64,000 nucleotides of DNA, taken from Candidatus Rhodoferax randersensis. GTDB lineage: Bacteria > Pseudomonadota > Gammaproteobacteria > Burkholderiales > Burkholderiaceae_C. The stretch is from contig JADKEH010000046.1 of the NCBI GenBank assembly GCA_016718155.1, positions 1 through 64,000 on the forward strand, in the 5' to 3' direction. Shown here piece by piece: positions 20,881 to 29,716 of the stretch (position 1 is its first letter; each line of letters begins with the position of its first letter). Made by a program: the position numbers and the translations under genes. The notes beneath the pieces are model-generated. The model had not been told where the DNA came from, did no database searches, and worked only from the letters and a program-made list of their open reading frames with translations.

Positions 20881-21828
20881 ATGAGCAGTTTTACCATCGC
20901 CACCCGAGAAAGCCGCCTGGCGATGTGGCAGGCCGAGCATGTCAAGTCCCTGTTGGAGCAAGACGGCCACCAGATCACCTTGCTGGGCATGACCACCAAG
21001 GGCGACCAGATTCTGGATCGGTCCCTGAGCAAGGTCGGCGGCAAAGGCCTGTTTGTCAAAGAGCTGGAAACCGCGCTCGAAGAGGGACAGGCCGACCTGG
21101 CGGTGCACTCGCTCAAGGACGTGCCGATGGATCTGCCGGACGGCTTCATGCTGGCCTGCGTGATGGAGCGCGAGGACCCGCGCGACGCCTGGGTCTCAAG
21201 CCACTATGCGACCCTTGCCGATTTGCCGCTGGGTGCCGTGGTGGGCACGTCGAGCCTGCGGCGCATGGCCTTGCTGCGCCATGTACGCCCCGACCTTCGC
21301 ATCGAGCCCTTGCGGGGCAATCTGGATACACGCTTGCGCAAGCTCGACGAAGGCCTGTATGACGGCATCGTGCTGGCTGCTGCCGGACTCAAGCGCCTGG
21401 GCCTGAGTGGTCGGATTCGCGCGGTGTTCGAGCCCGAAACCATGTTGCCTTCGGCCGGGCAGGGTGCTTTGGGCATTGAGACTCGTTCGGACCGCGACGA
21501 TGTGGTGGCGGCCTTGGCGCCGCTGGTGAACCACCCAACCTGGCTGGCCGTTGCCGCTGAGCGTGCGGTGAGCCGCGCCATGGGCGGGAGCTGCTCCATG
21601 CCGCTGGCGGCGTTTGCCACCTTGAGCGGGTCCGTGCTGGATTTGCGTGCCGCATGGGGTGACGCCGACGGCACGCTACCGGTGGTACAGACCCGGGCCA
21701 GCGCCTCGGTGTCGAGCCTTGCGCAGGCCAGCGCCCTGGGTGAACGCGTGGCAGCCGCGCTGCGCGCCGCAGTACTGGCCGGTGGCGGGAGTGCGCCTGA
21801 CCGTTCGGACCCGGCACGCCATGCCTGA
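20881..21828 (+). CDS. hemC: Hydroxymethylbilane synthase (porphobilinogen deaminase)
   Basis: 315-aa enzyme of tetrapyrrole synthesis that condenses four porphobilinogens. The dipyrromethane cofactor is carried by the Cys in GGSCSMPLAAF (C238). ATRESRLAMWQAEH, VHSLKDVP and GTSSLRRMALL are also conserved. It is the first gene of hemC-hemD-hemX-hemY, with an 8-base overlap into hemD. The start codon directly follows a run of eight C, with no recognisable Shine-Dalgarno sequence. Confidence 0.96.
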   Translation: MSSFTIATRESRLAMWQAEHVKSLLEQDGHQITLLGMTTKGDQILDRSLSKVGGKGLFVKELETALEEGQADLAVHSLKDVPMDLPDGFMLACVMEREDPRDAWVSSHYATLADLPLGAVVGTSSLRRMALLRHVRPDLRIEPLRGNLDTRLRKLDEGLYDGIVLAAAGLKRLGLSGRIRAVFEPETMLPSAGQGALGIETRSDRDDVVAALAPLVNHPTWLAVAAERAVSRAMGGSCSMPLAAFATLSGSVLDLRAAWGDADGTLPVVQTRASASVSSLAQASALGERVAAALRAAVLAGGGSAPDRSDPARHA

Positions 21829-22633
21829 TCGACGGGTGGTGGTCACCCGTCCCGCGGCCGACGCCGAAGTGCTGGCGCACGATCTGACTGCAGCGGGCTT
21901 GCAGCCGACGGTGTTGCCTTTGATCGAGGTGGGTGCCGTCGATGCGCCGCAGCCACTGGACCAGGCCTGGCGGTCGATGCCGCACTACCTGGCGGCCATG
22001 TTCGTCAGCGCCAATGCGGTCGAGCACTTCTTCAGCCGCCAACCGGGCGGGATACCCGTATTCAATGCACTGTCGAGCTTGAGCGCGCGAGCCTGGGCGA
22101 CCGGACCGGGCACCGTCAAGGCCTTGCTGCGGCAAGGCGCCGAGGTGGCCTGGATGGATGCGCCCTTGCCCGCAGCCGGGCGTTTCGATTCGGAGGCCTT
22201 GTGGGAGGCCGTGCGCAGCCGGGTGCAGCCGGGCGACCGGGTGCTGATTGTTCGCGGCGCCGATGATTCTGACAGCGTCCAAGCCCACGACGGTCGCGGT
22301 GCGGGCCGCGATTGGCTGTCCGAACAACTGACTCAGGCCGGTGCACAGGTTGACTTCGTGGTGGCTTACCAGCGCCGCGCGCCCGCTTGGGGCCCACAGC
22401 AGCTCGCCCAGGCGCGCCACGCAGCCACCGACGGATCGGTCTGGCTATTCAGCAGCGCCCAGGCCTTGGCCAATTTGCGGCGTTTGCTGCCCGAGCAGGA
22501 CTGGTCGGCCGCGCGCGCCGTGGCGACCCACCCGCGTATCGCCGCAGCGCTGCGAAATGCCGGATTCGGTGTTGTTTGTGAGTCACGCCCAGTGCTGGCC
22601 GAAATGGTGGCGTCGATAGAATCAATCGGATGA
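21821..22633 (+). CDS. hemD: Uroporphyrinogen-III synthase
   Basis: 270-aa enzyme that cyclises hydroxymethylbilane with inversion of ring D. HemD proteins diverge strongly; recognition rests on the N-terminal VVVTRPAADAEVLAHDL, the two-domain length, VLIVRGADD in the middle and position after hemC. The ATG at 21821 lies inside the end of hemC, and the stop overlaps the hemX start (ATGA). Confidence 0.9.
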   Translation: MPDRRVVVTRPAADAEVLAHDLTAAGLQPTVLPLIEVGAVDAPQPLDQAWRSMPHYLAAMFVSANAVEHFFSRQPGGIPVFNALSSLSARAWATGPGTVKALLRQGAEVAWMDAPLPAAGRFDSEALWEAVRSRVQPGDRVLIVRGADDSDSVQAHDGRGAGRDWLSEQLTQAGAQVDFVVAYQRRAPAWGPQQLAQARHAATDGSVWLFSSAQALANLRRLLPEQDWSAARAVATHPRIAAALRNAGFGVVCESRPVLAEMVASIESIG

Positions 22634-23718
22634 ACACCCCGGCCGATGCTCCGCTTGACACTGACGCCAGCCTGGCGCCAGTGACCCAACGGGAACCCGC
22701 CGCTGCCACGGCGGCTGTTGCTGCCCCTGTCGCCCAAGGAAAAGGCGCACGCCCATGGCTGTTGGCCTTGGCCGGGCTGTGTGGGTTGGCATTGCTGTCA
22801 AGCGGACTGCTGTGGCAAAAGCTTGCCAACATTCAGGAGCAGTTGGCGCGGCAAAGTGCGGACACCACCGTGCAGGCAGTGGAGGCGCGCACGCTGGCCA
22901 GGCAGGCGCTGGAACTGTCGCGCGAGTCAGCAGGCAGGCTGACAGTGTTGGAGACGCGCCTGAGTGAGGTGACCTTGCAGCGCTCACAGCTCGAAGAGTT
23001 GATGCAGAGCCTGTCGCGCTCGCGTGACGAGAACCTGGTGGTCGACATTGAGTCGGCCTTGCGTCTGGCGCAGCAGCAGGCGCAGTTGACCGGCAGCGTC
23101 GAGCCCCTGCTGGCAGCGCTGAAGTCGGCCGACCAACGCGTGGTGCGAGCGGCTCAACCACGCCTCAACCCGCTGCAGCGCGCCATCACCCGCGATATTG
23201 ACCGGGTCAAGTCCGCCACCGTGAGCGACACCGCCGGTTTGCTGGTCAAGCTCGACGAACTGGTGCACCTGGCCGACGAGGTGCCGTTGGCCAACGCGCT
23301 GGCACAGCCAAGACCGGTGGCTTCGCTCAAGCGCCAGGCCAACGAGCCGGTGCTGACTTGGTGGGAGCGCAGTCTGCAGGTGATTCGTGACGAAGCCAGG
23401 GGGTTGGTGCGGGTCAACCGGATCGAGCAGCCCGAGGCCGTGCTGCTCTCGCCCGAGCAGTCTTTCTTTGTGCGCGAGAACCTCAAACTCATGCTGCTCA
23501 ACGCCCGGCTGGGCTTGCTGGCGCGGCAGTTCGAGTCGTCCCGCGCGGACCTGGGCTCGGCCGGGCAGGCCCTGGCCAAGTACTTTGACGCTTCTTCGCG
23601 CCGAACACAGGCTGCATCGGCCTTGCTGCAGCAGGTTCAGGGTCAGATGAAGAGCATGCAGCTGCCGCGCATTGATGAGACCCTGACGGCGCTGTCCACG
23701 GCGGCGGCAGGTCGCTAG
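22630..23718 (+). CDS. hemX: HemX-family inner-membrane protein (annotated uroporphyrinogen-III C-methyltransferase-like)
   Basis: 362-aa protein with an alanine-rich cytoplasmic N-terminus, one membrane segment (about 43-62), then a long coiled-coil-forming periplasmic region and the HemX domain (RDEARGLVRVNRIEQPEAV, FFVRENLKLMLLNARLGLLA). Although the family is often named a methyltransferase, there is no SAM-binding methylase domain here. It probably acts as a membrane partner of haem biosynthesis. Start overlaps hemD by 4 bases; 2 bp separate it from hemY. Confidence 0.88.
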   Translation: MNTPADAPLDTDASLAPVTQREPAAATAAVAAPVAQGKGARPWLLALAGLCGLALLSSGLLWQKLANIQEQLARQSADTTVQAVEARTLARQALELSRESAGRLTVLETRLSEVTLQRSQLEELMQSLSRSRDENLVVDIESALRLAQQQAQLTGSVEPLLAALKSADQRVVRAAQPRLNPLQRAITRDIDRVKSATVSDTAGLLVKLDELVHLADEVPLANALAQPRPVASLKRQANEPVLTWWERSLQVIRDEARGLVRVNRIEQPEAVLLSPEQSFFVRENLKLMLLNARLGLLARQFESSRADLGSAGQALAKYFDASSRRTQAASALLQQVQGQMKSMQLPRIDETLTALSTAAAGR

Positions 23719-23720
23719 TC

Positions 23721-24998
23721 ATGCGCGCCGCGCTGTGGTTCCTGGCGCTGTTTGGCATTGCCGCAGCAATTGCCCTGTTTGCCGGCAACAACCAGGGTAC
23801 CGTGACCTTGTTCTGGCCGCCATACCGGGTGGATGTGTCGCTCAATCTGGTGCTGCTGTTGCTGGCGCTGCTGTTCTTTACGCTGCACACCGCATCGCGG
23901 GCCTTGTCCGCCTTGTTCGCCATACCAGGGCAGGCCAAACGCTGGCGTTTGCAGCATCAGGAGCGAGCCATGCACATGGCGATGCTCGACTCGCTGTCGC
24001 ATTTGGTGGGTGGGCGTTTCATTCGGGCCCGCAAGGCCGCGGAGTTGGCGCTGTCGCGCGAGACAGCCTTGTCCCAGGTCCCAGATGCGCCGGCGCACTG
24101 TGCCCGATTGCGGGTGCTGTCGCATTTGCTGGCCGCCGAGAGCGCGCAAGCGCTTCAGGACCACGGTGCGCGCGAGGCCCACTTTCAGGCAGCGCTGGAA
24201 CACGCCGGTCGACGCGACGCGCAGGAAACGCGCGACGCCGTGCAGATGCGCGGCGCGCGCTGGGCACTGGAAGACCGTGACGCCGCTGCAGCGCTGCATT
24301 GGATTGATCAGCTCCCACAGGGAGCGGGGCGGCGCACGATTGCCTTGCGCCTGCGCCTGGAGGCAGCGCGTTTGGGGCGCAAGACCTTGCCGGCCCTGGA
24401 GACCGCTCGCCTGCTTGCCAAACACCGCGCGTTTTCGGAACAGGCATCTTTGGGGATACTGCGCAGCCTGGCCCTGGAGCTGATCGCCTCGGCGCACGAT
24501 GCGGCCCAGCTTCGAACCGCCTGGGGGCAACTCGATCCCAAGGAGCGTGACATGCCCGAGGTGGCGATTCGGGCTGCCCAGCGGCTGTTGTCCCTCAGCG
24601 GCGAGGTCGAGGCGTCCCGCGAGTGGTTGTTGCCAACCTGGGATCGGATGGTGAAGCAGCGAGAGGGATTGACCGACGACCAGCGACTGGAACTGGTTCG
24701 GGTGCTCGAAAACGGCTTCGCGCTGGCCGGTGGCGCGCCCGAGGCGGCGTGGCTGACCCGCATCGAGACTGCGCAGCTCGCCAATCCACGCGATGCGGCG
24801 CTGCAGTACCTGGCGGGCATCAGTTGCATGCGCTTGCAACTGTGGGGCAAGGCGCAGCAGTTGCTGACCCAGTCCCTGTCGATGTTGCAGGACCCTGAAC
24901 TGCAACGAAACGCCTGGCGTGGGTTGGCCGAATTGGCCGAGCGGCGCGACGATGCCCAGGCTGCCATCGAGGCCTGGCGCAACGCTGCAAAAAGGTGA
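23721..24998 (+). CDS. hemY: HemY-family haem biosynthesis protein (TPR)
   Basis: 425-aa inner-membrane protein with two N-terminal membrane segments (about 4-20 and 39-62), the conserved HemY_N region (GNNQGTVTLFWPPYRVDVSLNL) and a C-terminal set of TPR-like helical repeats. This is the proteobacterial HemY, not the Bacillus protoporphyrinogen oxidase of the same name. Its role in haem synthesis is not defined; it always accompanies hemCDX. It is the last gene of the operon. Confidence 0.9.
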   Translation: MRAALWFLALFGIAAAIALFAGNNQGTVTLFWPPYRVDVSLNLVLLLLALLFFTLHTASRALSALFAIPGQAKRWRLQHQERAMHMAMLDSLSHLVGGRFIRARKAAELALSRETALSQVPDAPAHCARLRVLSHLLAAESAQALQDHGAREAHFQAALEHAGRRDAQETRDAVQMRGARWALEDRDAAAALHWIDQLPQGAGRRTIALRLRLEAARLGRKTLPALETARLLAKHRAFSEQASLGILRSLALELIASAHDAAQLRTAWGQLDPKERDMPEVAIRAAQRLLSLSGEVEASREWLLPTWDRMVKQREGLTDDQRLELVRVLENGFALAGGAPEAAWLTRIETAQLANPRDAALQYLAGISCMRLQLWGKAQQLLTQSLSMLQDPELQRNAWRGLAELAERRDDAQAAIEAWRNAAKR

Positions 24999-25029
24999 CG
25001 GTGGCGGGATTCAAGGCTATCATGCCGCC

Positions 25030-26103
25030 ATGAGTACCTTGATTGACCACATCATCAAGCTGACCGACCACCGCGACCGGGATCTGCTTGAGCTGACCCT
25101 GTCCAAGGCCTTGATCGATCTGCTTCCGATCCAGCGCATTGTGATCGCCCGCGTCATGAGCGAAGAGGGCGAAAAACGCTGGCTTGAAGTGGCCCGGCTC
25201 GACGCCAAAGGCGGCGGAAAAGTGGTTGATCCGATGCGGGTGGACTTCTCTACCCTGCCGCGACTCGATGATGCCTCCGACCGCCTGAAGTGCCTGCAAC
25301 GTCGGGAGATCATCGAGATTGCCTGGGCCGGCGAAGAGGGTCCGCGCATCAACATGCTGCCGCTGTTTTCAGATTCGCGCAAGGACGATGAAGGGGTGAT
25401 TGAAGTGCACTCCGAGGCGCGCCTGTCTGCTGACGAGCTGCTCACGATCGAACAGTTGCGTCGCATCTACCGCAACATGTACACCTTGCTTGAATACAGC
25501 GACCGCGACGCACTGACAGGCTTGCTCAACCGCAAGTCGCTGGATGATGCGTTTTACAGCGCGGTGCTGGAGGAGCTCGATGGCGTCACGGGTGAGCCAA
25601 CCGGCGCCAACCCGCCCAAGGGTGTGGACAAGGACCGGCGTCACCGGGTGCCCGCCAACTATTGGCTGGGCTCTGCGGTGATTGATGACTTTGCCGCCAT
25701 CAACGAGAAGCACGGACATCTGATTGCCGAGGAGGTGTTGTTGCTGGTGGCGCGTGTGATGAACAATACCTTTCGTACCTACGACCGCATCTACCGTTTT
25801 GGTGGCGAGCACTTTGGCGTGCTAATGCATTGCCCGGACGAGGCGCTGGTGCTGGCGGCCTTTGAGCGCTTTCGCGCCAACGTGGAGAAGTTCAACTTTC
25901 CGCAGGTGGGCCGGGTCACCGTGAGCGCTGGTTTTACCAGCGTCATGGCCGACGATTCACCCAGCACGACGCTCGAAAAGACAGAACGCGCCATTGACTT
26001 TGCGCAGCGTAGCGGACGCAACAAGGTTTGCAGTCATTTGGGCTTGGTGCGTCGCGGTTTTTTTGGCGATGCGCCCAAGGTGGGTGCGGTCGATCTGTTT
26101 TAG
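25030..26103 (+). CDS. GGDEF-domain protein with degenerate active site
   Basis: 357-aa cytoplasmic protein. Residues 1-155 form an N-terminal sensor-like region I cannot assign firmly (GAF-like by length). Residues about 160-335 are a GGDEF fold: DRDALTGLLNRKSLDDAF, DDFAAINEKHGH, then RFGGEHFGVLMH where active enzymes have RxGGDEF or RxGGEEF. The His replaces the second acidic residue that takes part in metal binding and catalysis, so diguanylate cyclase activity is doubtful. A roughly 25-residue insertion (TGEPTGANPPKGVDKDRRH) follows the first helix. It starts 31 bp after hemY and is ended by a strong terminator. Confidence 0.85.
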   Translation: MSTLIDHIIKLTDHRDRDLLELTLSKALIDLLPIQRIVIARVMSEEGEKRWLEVARLDAKGGGKVVDPMRVDFSTLPRLDDASDRLKCLQRREIIEIAWAGEEGPRINMLPLFSDSRKDDEGVIEVHSEARLSADELLTIEQLRRIYRNMYTLLEYSDRDALTGLLNRKSLDDAFYSAVLEELDGVTGEPTGANPPKGVDKDRRHRVPANYWLGSAVIDDFAAINEKHGHLIAEEVLLLVARVMNNTFRTYDRIYRFGGEHFGVLMHCPDEALVLAAFERFRANVEKFNFPQVGRVTVSAGFTSVMADDSPSTTLEKTERAIDFAQRSGRNKVCSHLGLVRRGFFGDAPKVGAVDLF

Positions 26104-26126
26104 CGGCTGAAGTCGATCAACCAAAA

Positions 26127-26151
26127 AAAGGGGCGCTTGAGGCGCCCCTTT
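26127..26151. terminator. Bidirectional rho-independent terminator
   Basis: Perfect 10-bp stem AAAGGGGCGC / GCGCCCCTTT with loop TTGAG. It is flanked by a run of seven A on the left, which reads as a T-tract for the minus strand. It serves both the convergent GGDEF gene (+) and rne (-). Confidence 0.85.
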
Positions 26152-26158
26152 GCATGGT

Positions 26159-26171
26159 GGGGTCCGACCCC
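26159..26171. repeat. Short palindrome GGGGTCCGACCCC
   Basis: 13-bp perfect palindrome with central C, just before the rne stop codon. Its core resembles the arms of the palindrome at 5953-5990. It may belong to a dispersed REP family. Confidence 0.45.
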
Positions 26172-26184
26172 TGAGGTGCCCTGC

Positions 26185-29166
26185 CTATTGCGGCGTGGTG
26201 TCCTCGAAGGGCAGTTTCAAATCACGCAGATCTTGCTTGGTTTCCACCATCACCAGGGGCTGTGGCTCAATGACGATGCGTGCCGGGCGTTCGCGGGGGA
26301 TGTGCGGGGCTTTGGGTTCGGCCGCGATGGCGGCCTGCACTGCGGAAATCCTCGCCGAATCCGAGCCGACCCAGTTCAGGCCCGCAGACTGAGCGATTTG
26401 CGTCAGCTCGTCGGCGGGTAACAGGAAGGACTGGACCTTGGGCATCCCGACCGGGACCAAGACCGGGCTCGGCGCTGCGATGACCGGCACGGCAGCCGTC
26501 GCCGCGACAGTGGGTGTCGCGGGCCTGGGTGTCGGCGCTGGCGCCGGTGTGGCCACCGCCGCAGTGGCTGGCACGGTGTCGGCGGCTACCGGCGTTGCAG
26601 CGGGTGCGGGACGTTGAGCCGCCAGATCAAAGTAGGACGGGCGTGGAGCCGACTCAACTTGCTCGGCAGAGACGCTGGGCACCTCCTCGCCGTCGGGACG
26701 ATCCTGGCGCTCGGAGCGCTCACTGCGTGGCCCGCGCTCGCGTCCATAGCGGTCGCGTGGGCGCTTGTCGCGTCCCTCCTCGCCCTGGTGAGGGTTGTCG
26801 CTGGCTGACGCGGGCACCGTGGCGTTCAAGTCCTGCCCGTCGGCGAGGCCGTGCGAGCCGACTGGCGCGCCCTCGGTGCGTGCGGTTTGCTCTGCTGCTG
26901 GCTCGCCACGGCCGGCGTCGGCAGGGCGAGGCGAGCGCTCGGGACGACGTCCGCGGCCCTCTGGCCGTGCGTCGGTGCGTTCCTCGCGTTCGCCGCCGTT
27001 GCCGCGCTCGGTGCTGCTCTCACTTCGTTCGCCACCTCGACCGCGTTCGCCACGGTTGGGGCGGTCAGTTCGCTCTGCGTTGCGGGGAGGCCGATCACTG
27101 CGGGGCTCCTGCCGGGCGCCATCGGGCGCTGTCACGGCAGCGGTTGCACCGCCTGTGGCGTCGAAGCTCAAGGGTTTGCCTTCGGCATCAAAGCGCTCGC
27201 GTTGACCCGACCCGGAGCGCTCGCCTCGGCCACCACGACCACCTCGGCCACCGCCACGCGGACCCCGTCCGTCGCCACGCGGCTCGTCGCGACCTTGGCC
27301 GCGGCCCTCGTTGCGGCGCGCACCATCGCGACCACCACGCTCGCCACCACGCTCTTCGCGCTTGGCCTCTTTGGGTGCTTGCGGAGCTGGGGCCGCCGCT
27401 GTGGGCGGCGTCGGCTCGGCGCCGAACAAGCCCTTGAGCCAACCCACAAAGCCCCTGCTGGCGGGCTGCACCGGGGTCGCGGTTGCGGCTGGCGGCCGGG
27501 CGACGGGCGCCGCAGCCACTGGTTTGGCTACCGGTTCAGGCTTGGGTACCACCACTGGCGCCGGGGCGTCTGGCAACACGCCTTTGATGATGGGGGTCTG
27601 CTTGTTGGTCGGCTCCTGTGAGCGACGCGTGACCGCCGTTGGGTCTTCGACTTCTTCGGCCATCTTGTAGCTGGCTTCCATGCCGTCCAGGCGCGGGTCG
27701 TCGTGTTTGAGTCGCTCCAACTTGTAGTTGGGGGTCTCCAGCGTCTTGTTGGGCACCATCAGCACGTTGATGCGCTGTTTGATCTCAATCTTGGCGATCT
27801 CGGCGCGCTTCTCATTGAGCAAGAACGACGCGACATCAACCGGAACCTGGCACAGCACGGATGCCGTGTTGTCTTTGAGCGATTCTTCCTGAATGATGCG
27901 CAGGATCTGCAGCGCGCTCGATTCGGTGTCGCGGATGTGGCCGGAGCCACCGCAGCGCGGGCAGGGGATGGATGCGCCCTCGGACAGCGCCGGGCGCAGC
28001 CGTTGCCGGCTCATTTCCATCAGGCCAAACTTGCTGATGGTGCCGAACTGCACTCGCGCGCGGTCTTGGCGCAATGCATCGCGCAGGCGGCTTTCCACGT
28101 CGCGGCGGTTGCGGCTTTCTTCCATGTCGATGAAGTCGATCACGATCAGGCCGCCGAGGTCGCGCAAGCGCATCTGGCGCGCCACTTCGTCGGCGGCCTC
28201 CAGGTTGGTGCGGGTGGCGGTTTCCTCAATGTCGCCGCCCTTGATGGCGCGTGCCGAGTTCACGTCCACGCTCACCAGCGCTTCGGTGTGGTCGATCACG
28301 ATCGCGCCACCGCTAGGAAGTTGCACGGTGCGCGCGTAGGCCGATTCAATCTGGTGTTCGATCTGGAAGCGGCTAAACAGTGGCGCGTCATCGCGGTAGC
28401 GTTTGACCCGTGCGGCATGTTCAGGCATCACGTGCGCCATGAACTGTTGCGCCTGTTCGTACACGTCGTCGGTGTCGATCAGGATGTCGCCGATGTCGTG
28501 GTTGAAGTAGTCGCGGATGGCGCGGATCACCAGGCTCGATTCCTGGTAGATCAGGTAGGCGCCCTTGCCACCCTTGGCGGCGCCATCAATCGCGTTCCAC
28601 AGTTTGAGCAGGTAGTTCAGGTCCCACTGCAACTCAGGCGCGCTGCGACCAATGCCCGCCGTGCGCGCGATGATCGACATGCCGTTGGGATACTCCAACT
28701 GGTCGAGCGCTTCTTTCAGGTCGGCACGGTCTTCGCCCTCGATGCGGCGCGAGACGCCGCCACCGCGCGGGTTGTTGGGCATCAGCACCACGTAACGGCC
28801 GGCCAAGGAAACAAATGTAGTCAGAGCCGCGCCCTTGTTGCCGCGTTCTTCTTTTTCCACCTGGACCAGCAGTTCCTGGCCTTCACGGATGGCGTCCTGG
28901 ATGCGCGCCTGGCTGACGGACACGCCTTGCTGGAAGTATTGTTTGGAGATTTCCTTGAAGGGCAAAAAGCCGTGGCGGTCTTCGCCGTAGTCGACAAAGC
29001 AGGCTTCCAGGGATGGCTCGACGCGGGTGACGACGGCTTTGTAGATGTTGCCCTTGCGCTGTTCGCGCCCTTCGATTTCGATCTCGTAGTCGAGCAGTTT
29101 TTGTCCGTCGACAATGGCCAGGCGGCGCTCTTCGGCCTGCGTGGCATTGATCAGCATGCGTTTCAT
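26185..29166 (-). CDS. rne: Ribonuclease E
   Basis: 993-aa endoribonuclease and degradosome scaffold. An N-terminal S1 domain (about 35-120, KGNIYKAVVTRVEPSLEACF), 5'-sensor and DNase-I-like catalytic core (GGLIVIDFIDMEE with catalytic Asp) are followed by the zinc-link CPRCGG (C402/C405), close to the E. coli positions. Residues from about 510 are low-complexity: proline/alanine-rich, then very arginine- and glycine-rich (RGG-like, 27180-27370), then acidic/arginine stretches. A short conserved tail contains PRERPARIVIEPQPLVMVET. The start MKRMLINATQAEE (ATG 29166) follows AAGGAACG. It is divergent from rluC with a 550-bp gap. Confidence 0.95.
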   Translation of the reverse strand: MKRMLINATQAEERRLAIVDGQKLLDYEIEIEGREQRKGNIYKAVVTRVEPSLEACFVDYGEDRHGFLPFKEISKQYFQQGVSVSQARIQDAIREGQELLVQVEKEERGNKGAALTTFVSLAGRYVVLMPNNPRGGGVSRRIEGEDRADLKEALDQLEYPNGMSIIARTAGIGRSAPELQWDLNYLLKLWNAIDGAAKGGKGAYLIYQESSLVIRAIRDYFNHDIGDILIDTDDVYEQAQQFMAHVMPEHAARVKRYRDDAPLFSRFQIEHQIESAYARTVQLPSGGAIVIDHTEALVSVDVNSARAIKGGDIEETATRTNLEAADEVARQMRLRDLGGLIVIDFIDMEESRNRRDVESRLRDALRQDRARVQFGTISKFGLMEMSRQRLRPALSEGASIPCPRCGGSGHIRDTESSALQILRIIQEESLKDNTASVLCQVPVDVASFLLNEKRAEIAKIEIKQRINVLMVPNKTLETPNYKLERLKHDDPRLDGMEASYKMAEEVEDPTAVTRRSQEPTNKQTPIIKGVLPDAPAPVVVPKPEPVAKPVAAAPVARPPAATATPVQPASRGFVGWLKGLFGAEPTPPTAAAPAPQAPKEAKREERGGERGGRDGARRNEGRGQGRDEPRGDGRGPRGGGRGGRGGRGERSGSGQRERFDAEGKPLSFDATGGATAAVTAPDGARQEPRSDRPPRNAERTDRPNRGERGRGGERSESSTERGNGGEREERTDARPEGRGRRPERSPRPADAGRGEPAAEQTARTEGAPVGSHGLADGQDLNATVPASASDNPHQGEEGRDKRPRDRYGRERGPRSERSERQDRPDGEEVPSVSAEQVESAPRPSYFDLAAQRPAPAATPVAADTVPATAAVATPAPAPTPRPATPTVAATAAVPVIAAPSPVLVPVGMPKVQSFLLPADELTQIAQSAGLNWVGSDSARISAVQAAIAAEPKAPHIPRERPARIVIEPQPLVMVETKQDLRDLKLPFEDTTPQ

Positions 29167-29716
29167 GGCTTGCGTTCCTTCTTCAATCGGTCGCGCACCG
29201 CTGCCCAATCAGGCGACGGTGCTCGACCAGGTCTTGCGACCTATTACCGGCTCAGACGAGCCAACAATGCCGGGACGAACGCTGTGAAACGAAGGGAATT
29301 GCCGGAGAACCGCGAGTCAGGTTTGACGTCGAGGTATGGGCACGTGGAGGGGAGCAAGCATGGGCGAGCGTGTGACCACTGTCGATTCGACAGGGGTCAG
29401 CGCCCATATGACCGGAGCCAAGGGCTGACCAGTGCCGAAAAACGGCGCGTGAACGCACCGCAGGCACAGCTGGATCAGACGCATCAGCACAATCATCTTG
29501 GCTCTCGTTCCGTCCGCACGCCAAGGGCCTGCAGACTTTGGGTATTCCGTATCGGTGTTTCGTGGCGTCGGCTTGACGGCTCACTTTGCAGGCCTCCACA
29601 CGCTTTGGCGTGGGGTTTGCGCACAGTGCGAGCCGCCGGCATCGACCTTCCAGCGCGGCTGTTGCTTGGGCGTGGACTAAACTCCAGACAAATCAAACAC
29701 TTACAGCGCATCGCTA
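29167..29716. promoter_or_regulatory. 550-bp divergent intergenic region, likely including a long rne leader
   Basis: No credible gene on either strand: short frames here have no start site, codon bias or recognisable family. Enterobacterial rne carries a structured untranslated leader of about 360 nt through which RNase E controls its own mRNA. The size and position of this gap fit a similar arrangement, but I cannot prove the structure by eye. Confidence 0.4.

Noticed and set aside
25030..26103. Active diguanylate cyclase as the simple call
   Set aside because: The signature motif reads GGEHF, so I keep the fold assignment but not the activity.
29498..29680. Short plus-strand frame in the rne-rluC gap
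   Set aside because: 60 codons, Cys/His/Trp-rich, no ribosome site and no similarity; not a gene.
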